Shown: piece after piece, positions 56,740 to 64,000 of the stretch
How positions within the stretch are numbered: the stretch's first letter is position 1
Layout of the letters: every line of letters begins with the position of its first letter
DNA from: Odontesthes bonariensis
Taxonomy: Eukaryota; Chordata; Actinopteri; Atheriniformes; Atherinopsidae
Reading direction: 5' to 3'
DNA length: 64,000 bases
Assembly (NCBI RefSeq): GCF_027942865.1
Contig: NC_134528.1
Span: 28,889,732 to 28,953,731 of the forward strand
Position numbers and translations under genes: made by a program
The notes under the pieces: generated by a model
Seen by the model: only the letters and a program-made list of their open reading frames with translations
Told to the model about the DNA's origin: nothing
The model's database searches: none

Positions 56740-57400
56740 CAAGAGCATTCAAGTAGATGGGAGCGGTTCCGTAAAGCACTTTGTAGGCTAACATCTGTGA
56801 CTTGAATTTAATGCGGGCGGCTAAGGGTAGACAGTGGAGCTGAATGAACAGAGGGGTGACGTGCTCTTTTAGACTGATTGAAGACCAGACGCGCTGCCGC
56901 GTTCTGGACCATCTGAAGGTTTCACTGCACAGGCTGGGAGACCAGTTATGACCATAGCCCACACCAGAAGCTGGGTGGCGTGTTGTGGTGCAGTCTGATC
57001 TTTCTTATGTTTAACAATGCGATGCAGCACGATCGAGCAACGAGGTAACATGATCTTTAAAGGTTAGTTGATCAATCATGACACCCAATATTGTAGCTAC
57101 CTTTGATGGAGCAAGAGATAGGGATTGAGTTTGGATGCAGATGCTGTGGTGTATGGTTGGTTTGGCTGGGAAGACAAGCAGTTCACTTTTAGAGAGGTTT
57201 AGTTGGAGGTGATGGGCTTTCATCCATGTCGATATGTCAGAGAGACAGTCTGAGATTCGTGCTGAGATCGTGTGGTCGTCAGGTGGGAATGACAGATGGA
57301 GCTGGGTATCATCAGCATAACATTGGTATGAGAAGCCATGTGATCGAATGATCTGGCCCAAAATATCGTGCCAATGGAGTCCAAAATGAACTAATTTAAA
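56740..57400 (-). pseudogene. L2-clade LINE fragment with YADD motif, broken
   Basis: Minus-strand reading gives FSYQCYADDTQLHLSFPPDD and LQLNLSKSELLVFPAKPTIH, and, after a deletion and frameshift near 57000-57060, HVTPLFIQLHCLPLAARIKF. The upstream RT part and 3' end are missing. It is a different subfamily from copies A and B. Confidence 0.88.
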
Positions 57401-57645
57401 AATCCACAGCATAACATTTGCTCTTACCACTGTTGATGAGGTTTGAATTGTTTTAGATGGACACATTTGACACCTTCATTCACCTTCACGGTAGAGCTGT
57501 AACAAAATCCGGGTTATCCGGTTTTCAACCCGGATAAATACGTCACCCGGGCAGACCGGATGGTGGCATGCATTTGATCCGCCTTAAAAAGAAAAAAATA
57601 TTTAAAAAAAATAAATAAATAAATGATCTGCCCAAGTCAATTCAA

Positions 57646-57720
57646 ATTCAATTAAAAAATACTTTATTTATCCCAGAGGGAAATTAAATAAGTCGAGCCA
57701 GACGGCATTTCATTATGTCA
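57646..57720 (-). repeat. retroposon tail (ACTTTATTTATCCCAGAGGG)
   Basis: The words AATACTTTATTTATCCCAGA and GGGAAATT are common at ends of fish retroposons. Confidence 0.5.
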
Positions 57721-58017
57721 ACAAATGGCAGTTACAGCGCTCTTGCACCTTAGTCGTGAGAGAAATGATGAAACCGGAATATATATCCCTCTTTAGTTGC
57801 CTACTAGGCTACAGTCATTCTCTAGCATGGTGATCAGTCACGAACACACAGTCACATACTGAGTGAAACGAAACCTAACCCCCGGCCCGTTTGTCACAAG
57901 CCCGTTTGTCGGTTAAGTGAGCCATGCCCCCTACTGATCCGTCCTGACTTGCGATCCGTCCGTTACTTACAGTGAGGGACGAATCCCCGCTGACTCGTAC
58001 CACCTGGGTGACTCACG

Positions 58018-58262
58018 GCCCGACAGCGAAAATCCTTGCTGCCGCGACTGGCCGCTCGCTCTTCAAGTCACGCGACGGAATCAAAACTTAAAAAGCTCTG
58101 AGTTGGCATGGATTCGCTACTTGCCCGTCTGACCGCTGAGTCACCCAGAGCCAGCGATTCAGCGGTCAGACGGGCAAGTAGCGAATCCCTGCCAACTCGG
58201 AGCTTTTTAAGTTTCGATTCTGTCTCGAGCGCCCAGTCGGCAGCAAGGATTGTCGTCAACCC
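58018..58262. repeat. long inverted repeat with 59-bp near-perfect arms
   Basis: The inner arms 58084-58142 and 58156-58214 differ at only three positions around a 13-base loop. Outer flanks (58028-58083 and 58215-58262) also match in opposite orientation with small gaps. Probably a fold-back transposon. Confidence 0.88.
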
Positions 58263-61200
58263 ATCTGACTGCTGAAGCCTCTGTACCTCGCTACAGGCTC
58301 GGTTAGCGTGGCTTCATGCATCTTGTACAGTCGTTGAAAAATAATCATTTAGTGATGTAGGGGAGGGCAAGATCATTCCATGTTGTTTACTTGTAGGTCT
58401 AAACTCAGCATTGCCTCGCCTAATGCTACCACATTTGTCGCTGTGTAAATGCACACACTAGCTGTTGTGTCTGGCTTTCAGATAAAATGGCATTGAATTA
58501 TTACTTGACAAAAATAAATTAATGAACTTGTAGCCGTAGGCTGCTCTTTGATTTATCAAAATGAATTGATAAATGGGACAAAAAAAAGGCGAGGCGCATA
58601 GCCACTAAACAGCAGAAAGTTTTTTTTATTTTTTATTTTTAATAAGTGACTCAAGTGATTCAAGTGATCCCTATAACTCGAATCCCCTCCTCGAAATGAT
58701 CCAATCAGCCCGGATTGCCCAAAAGATTCGAGTTAAGCATCTCTACTTCACGGGATCTCCAAACTGAGAGCACTCTGACCCCTGTCTGCTGCAGGTAAGA
58801 TACGAACAATGAATGTTGGACTGCTCAGGTTTTTCCTCTTTAATTCTGCACAGCCGATTTCACGGGTTCCTGCCACAAATCTTCAGGGTGGCTGTACAAA
58901 AGACATCAGGCTCACTGAGCCGAGTTCGACTCCGTGAGCCCAATCACTCAAAAACACCACGATTGGGACCCTAACCTGATACTTGACATCAGATTGGGAC
59001 ATCCCTAGTTGTAATAAAGGCTTCAGAGATGTAAAATCCATGACTGCTGATGAACATGTAGTCCTTGTGGGCCGCATTTTAGTCAGTCTACGTTCTGTTC
59101 TCTGCAGTGGTGGACGAAATGTTCACATTTTTACACATAGGTAGAAGTCAGTGATCGGTAAAAGCGGCAAATAGAGTATTGCAACGAAAGTTCAAGTTTG
59201 GCCTTCTGACTGATCTGTTGCGATATAGGTATGACATCATTACATTATTAATTTAGAAAAGTCAGTGTAATATGATGGTAATACAAATCTATGGTAAATA
59301 ATGTTACTGTTGTAGCGGGTAGATGTGGAACCTGAAGTCTGAACTATTTCATTTAGAGTTTTAGATATAAATCTAAATGATTGTAAGATGATTACAGCAA
59401 CTGATTGAAATGAAATGAGTGATTTTTGACTTCGGCTTTATGAAAATTCAGTGTAAAAGTACAATATGAGCGCACAGGGTGGAAGACGAGCAAACAAATG
59501 CCAGCATCATATAGGTTACTGAAGTGTTAAATATTCATATCAAGTCCATCTGTATGAACTGGGTTTGTTATTCAGTCTAAATGTGGTCCATAACTTCCAG
59601 CCTTAGTTGCTCTGTGTTAAAATTTGATCCAGTTGGATTTCTCTCTCTGGTTTCAGTGAAAGAGGAAACATTAGACTCGTACATTTGTCATGGTGGCCCT
59701 TCTGAAATGTATATTCTGACAGGTTCTTGTCAGTCTATCTGAGAAATGGCTTTTAGATCATACAGTGGGTGTTTGGCCCCTACACTGCTCCACTCTCATT
59801 CATACCCTTGTAAGGAGAGCAGCGTTAGCAGAAGAGTCCCCAAATATGGGCAACATTTGAGCAAGAGAGTAATACAATATTTCCCACTGCCTCTCACCCT
59901 CTTCCTCTCTGTAATGCAGATTTCTCTGTCACTGAACAAAAGGCCTGTGTGGGAGCGTGTCCGAGCAGGTGGTGCACTGTCACACACTTAAGATGGTTGC
60001 AGATGGACACTGCTGAGTGTGGGCTGTTCTTGGATCTGTGGTTGAGCACTCGTTGTTCCCCGGAGATGAGGCAGTTCTTCATCAAAGGCCCATTTCAACC
60101 TAATCTGATGCAGATATTGTCCATCCATCAATGGACTGATGGCCAATGGCAACTCTTATCTTGGCCTCTAGGACTATTGCATTCAAGCATTTCCATGAAG
60201 CCATGAAGCCATCATCATATATACTGACTTTATTTTAAAGAACAAGCTTTGATAACCCAATGATGTCCTTCTTGAAATGTATGCCGTTTGTGCAGATGAT
60301 GTTATGATTTAACAGTATTTACACAAGGCCTTAAAGCCTTAAAGGGGAGTAAAAGGGAAACAAACTGTGAGCTTGAACCAAAAGGATCTGATAGCAGCAG
60401 CAGAATTGGTTGTCTGCTAAAAATAACCGTGAAAGCAGAAGTTGTTTTGATTCCAACCAAATGTGATCCATTTAAATTTAGCCCAGAATTTCTGTGCTTG
60501 AATCTACACAGCAAGCTAACTTCATATTTAAAACCTGTCCAATCACAAATAACGGCCAATTTTATGAACCATATTAGTACCTGGGAACTAAATGTACTCC
60601 CTCTGTCCTCAGTCCACTTCCCAAACACAGCCAAAGCTTGGACGTAGTACTTACTAGGTGCTTTCGGTCGGTGGGAAATGTTTCTTTTTTGTGTTTTAAA
60701 TCTTTTTTGATTTTCAACAAACTGACAAAGACAGTTATATACTATATACCAGCAGCGAAGAGAAAGAAATGGTATGAATACAACATGGTGAATTGATTAA
60801 ATTAAATGGTAAAGAAGAAAAGGGATGTACAGGATGTGTCATTGAGTGAGATGATGGTTCAGAGAGTGAGAGTTCAACTGATATTTGAATAAAAAAATAT
60901 GCACGTGTAGCTAAAAAATATGCATATCTAGACCCAAAAGTATAGAGACACGGCCCAATTTACACTGCCAGGGTTCTGTCTCAAGATTGTGGAAATGTTG
61001 TCTGCAGCCACAGTCCATCCTGCAGTGGATCTACATCCTTCCAGTGTATCACCATCAGTCTTTTATCCGTCATATGTCCAGTTGTTAGAATTAGTTTGTA
61101 AACTCTGGACAGGACTTCTTCAACATTACGGTTCAGAAGGCCGTAACGCAAGAAAAAGTACAACCAACGATTTAAGTTTTTATTTTACTGCATGACCAAA

Positions 61201-62279
61201 CCATACGATAAAAGGTGCCCTCATCATGCTTGCAGCGCCAACAAATCTCTGAATCAGTTGTACTCGCAGTGTATCCCGCAGCGTATTATAGTTAAGGCGG
61301 CCGCCTTAGCAAACTCGCACTGCCGCCTTGCCAACGTTTTTTTTTAAACCGAAACAATAATGCTTTGCCAGGCTCAGACATTAAAAGACAGCATTGATAA
61401 CATTGAATTGCGACATCTACTGGTTGTTAATGTAAATAGTTAATAATGTAAATAAAAAAGTGTTACAGCTCTTAAACAGCTTCGTTATTGCTCTAACAGC
61501 CCCGTCCAACTACCCCCCCCACCCCACCCGACGGAACGCTATCCGCGCAAAACCCCTGGTCCCGGCCGACGACTCACCACATTGACTAAGCAATTTCCTG
61601 CGGGAAACACTGACTCGTATCGTGTCGTCGAACATGGGTATGTTCTGTGAATACAATGATCGTTTATCATTCTGTTCTTGACTGATTTGGATATTTTTCT
61701 TAGACATAATCCCATTCTTCAGTTTATCAGAGTCTGCCTAAATCAGCTTCCAGGTTCCTTTGAACTGCATTCCAATTATTTTCTGATATGTTGTTGGATA
61801 ATTTATATACTTTTGGAGCAATTTTGGCTTTTTGTCTGGCAATTGTTTTTAACTTGGTTCTATATGTGTTGGTGTGGGTACGACTGCAGCTTCTCCAAAG
61901 TATTTGCTTAGCTGTATCTTATCTGTACATATTTTAAGAAGTCCTTGTCATTGATGTGGTATGCAGCATCAGGCTGAGCAAAAGTTCCTAATGTCCCATC
62001 AAGTGCATTTCTCATAGCCTCCAAGGTAAAAATGCCTTTGGATTTCCAAGTGGCAGACGGCGGGAAACTGTTCATCGGAGCCTGTTCCTCTGCCTTTTTG
62101 TCCGCACATCATTAACTATAGCTGATTGTACTTCATAAGTGTTTTTATAGGGTTATTTGTAGCTCCTACTTTAGAATAGATTTTTCTTTATCATGAGATC
62201 TGAGAGAAATAATCTGTGATACAGCTGTGTTGTAGTTGGTTGAAGCAACAAAACTGTGCAGTGATTGGTCCAGGTGTCA
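58263..62279. other. mprip intron 7, mostly unrecognised
   Basis: At 58752-58792 the words CCAAACTGAGAGCACTCTG resemble 11808-11830, so both may be scraps of one repeat. GC-richer patches at 58860-59100 and 61260-61620 look transposon-derived but I could not assign them. No mprip exon was recognised. Confidence 0.45.
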
Positions 62280-62286
62280 TAAAACT

Positions 62287-62850
62287 GATACGGCACAGCC
62301 GTCTGCGACAGCGACGTGTTACTTTAGCGCCACATTCAACAACAAAACAAAACAAAACCCGGTAAAAGTAAGGAGAGAAGAAAAAAACACCACCAAGAAG
62401 CTAACATGGAGAGCGGGGAGGCCACCGTGTTCATGGTCTGCATGATGGTGATATTAATCATGGACGATCACATGGGGCGTCTAACATGGAGCTCACAGAG
62501 AGAGTCAGGAGACGAAGGATGGAGCGCAGGCCATACTTCTTGGTTTCATGAAGGAAGGAGACAGTTTCACTTATTAAACATGTGGTTGTGTCCGTGTCGT
62601 ATGAGGAAACATTTCAGCTTTGACAACATGACAAGGGGCGGAGCTACCAACCACCAAACACCTCCGTCAGATGTGTTCTATAGAACCCAGAACAGACCCA
62701 GCTGAGGAGAAGGAGCTAAAATGGTTCCAGGAACTGAGGGAGATGGTCCCTAGTTCCTGTATGTCCGAATGTGGGAAAAAACGGCCCCGTTCTTGAAAAG
62801 GTTATAGGAACTGCCAAAGGTTCCTACAGTGGGAATGCGCCTTAATAAGT
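62287..62850. mobile_element. 5'-truncated second copy of the AGCCGCTTTCGGAC transposon
   Basis: It shares with 49668-50394 the words CACAGCCGTCTGC, AGAAGCTAACATGGAGAGCG and CATGATGGTGATATTAATCA, and the right-end words GGAACTGCCAAAGGTTCCTA. The left inverted repeat is absent. The right end is altered (GTGGGAATGCGCC instead of GTCCGAAAGCGGC). Confidence 0.8.
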
Positions 62851-62981
62851 CCTTGGTCACCAACAGCAGTTTGTATTGTGTTCAATTTAGCGTTGTCTTT
62901 ATTTGTCATTATTTATCTCATTTTGTTCATTCATAAAATACGCAAAAAAGTAGTTACAGTAAATACAAATAGCAACATAAT

Positions 62982-63512
62982 GGGTGCTTTCAGACTGCAG
63001 AACAACCTCATAGTTATTATAGCTTTTGGTGTAAGTATCCCCTCGTTCTTTTTGGGCACTTTAGGACAGAACAGTTCTACGGGCCCGAGGGACAAGACAC
63101 CTTCATGGGTATTTTGAATATGCTTTTCATATAGAGAGAGAGTGTTTAAAAAATTCTCAACAACCTATTCAAATATTCAACTACAGTCATTGGGATTCAT
63201 TGGTTTCCTTAGCTAAAGGGACTTTTCTTTTTTTTAAGGTTAATGTATGAACTGGACTGGTAATTTGCATTATAATTTATTTGATGTTATTGGACTATAA
63301 TTGGCTTGAATCAGTCTATCTTTGAATTATTTGTGCTTTGGCGCTATATAAGCTTAGTGAGTGTTTTTATGGGCAACATTCACTGATGTTTGCATGTTTC
63401 TTGTATCGGCGGGCTCCCCAGCTGCTTTCATGTATTCAAGCAATCACTGTAAACTGATTATCACGAGTCACCGAGAGCAGCAAGATAATTCCTGCAGTCT
63501 GAAAGCGGCTTT
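62982..63512. mobile_element. MITE with GCTTTCAGACTGCAG ends
   Basis: The left end GTGCTTTCAGACTGCAG and right end CTGCAGTCTGAAAGCGGC are inverted repeats. They resemble the ends of the element at 49668, suggesting a related family. No transposase is present. Confidence 0.6.
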
Positions 63513-63554
63513 TGTGGAAATGAACATTCCAGTGCTTCAGAAGATATCCTGCCT

Positions 63555-63690
63555 TCCTTATTGTGGTTCCTAAATTATCTTAACTATCTGCTTGTTGGAC
63601 CCCAGACCAGTTGCCCTAACATCCCATGTTATGAAAGTGCTGGAGCGACTGTTATTGGCTCACCTAAAGCCCACACATGCACTGGAGTCC
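63555..63690 (+). pseudogene. LINE reverse transcriptase N-terminal scrap
   Basis: The reading DPRPVALTSHVMKVLERLLL plus AHLKP matches the early RT motif (usually DYRPVALTS) of L2/CR1-type LINEs. Both sides are missing. Confidence 0.7.
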
Positions 63691-64000
63691 TCACATGTTC
63701 TAAAGATGTTCAGGAGCAGTAGCATGTGCAAATGCAAATGTCTGTGCTCCAGATTTTCCACCCTAGTGAAATAGGTTAGGTTAGACGGCACGTGAACGAA
63801 GCAGTGAATATTTTCATGCATCACAGTTTGCCTCCTCTGCACCCCAGGCAGACCCTGGCCTGCAGCCCCTCCCTCGCGTTTCCAACCATGAGAGCGCATC
63901 TCCAGCAGGAAGTCTCCTGCTGTGAAGCCCATGTCTGAACAGCAACTGCTGAAAAACTTTGGACTGCGCTTTCTTTTGAAAATCTCAGGTGTTCGTGTGT

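Noticed and set aside
59640..59710. Possible mprip exon after GGTTTCAG at about 59657
   Set aside because: The in-phase reading hits a stop after about 17 codons and has no similarity to MPRIP.
63820..63950. Possible mprip exon after CACCCCAG at about 63847
   Set aside because: In the phase required after exon 7 it reads QTLACSPSLAFPTMRAH and hits a stop within 30 codons, and it does not resemble MPRIP.

Overview
This is vertebrate nuclear DNA, almost certainly from a ray-finned (teleost, probably percomorph) fish. The basis is the protein-coding exons with GT/AG introns, the high density of fish-type repeats (L2-clade LINEs ending in TTACA-type tails, tRNA-derived SINEs, Tc1-like, hAT and PIF/Harbinger transposon remnants, TTAA fold-back elements) and the absence of any bacterial-style gene packing. 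No tRNA, rRNA, CRISPR or bacterial operon is seen. The species cannot be named from the sequence alone.

Two host genes are supported, arranged head to head. On the minus strand, six coding exons between 30445 and 20421 join in a consistent phase into a complete 313-residue short-chain dehydrogenase/reductase that I recognise as DHRS7C (SRP-35, a muscle sarcoplasmic-reticulum SDR). On the plus strand, seven coding exons from 35949 to 51936 join in phase into the first 375 residues of MPRIP (myosin phosphatase Rho-interacting protein, p116Rip), covering the N-terminal segment, first PH domain and the start of the Ser/Pro-rich region. The rest of mprip lies beyond the right edge. A TCGCGAGA-type promoter element sits about 0.9 kb upstream of the mprip start codon.

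Layout: 1-7.8 kb is a pile of nested transposons left of dhrs7c (Harbinger with an inserted L2; Tc1 with an inserted LTR-like segment and a SINE piece; L2 inserted in another L2). 7.8-20.2 kb is mostly unique intergenic DNA with SINEs and MITEs. 20.4-30.4 kb is dhrs7c, whose large intron 4 carries a roughly 3 kb repeat zone with GC-rich fold-backs. 30.5-35.0 kb is the region between the two genes. 35.0-52 kb is the mprip 5' half with long introns. 52-64 kb is a transposon-rich mprip intron with a 783-bp near-perfect palindrome, a hAT element with an intact 8-bp target duplication, and further LINE and MITE pieces.

The two genes do not form a pathway. DHRS7C is a membrane-bound oxidoreductase-family protein of muscle, and MPRIP is an actin/RhoA/myosin-phosphatase scaffold. 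The most informative structure beyond the genes is the record of nested insertions, several of which can be resolved to the base from target-site duplications and restored reading frames.
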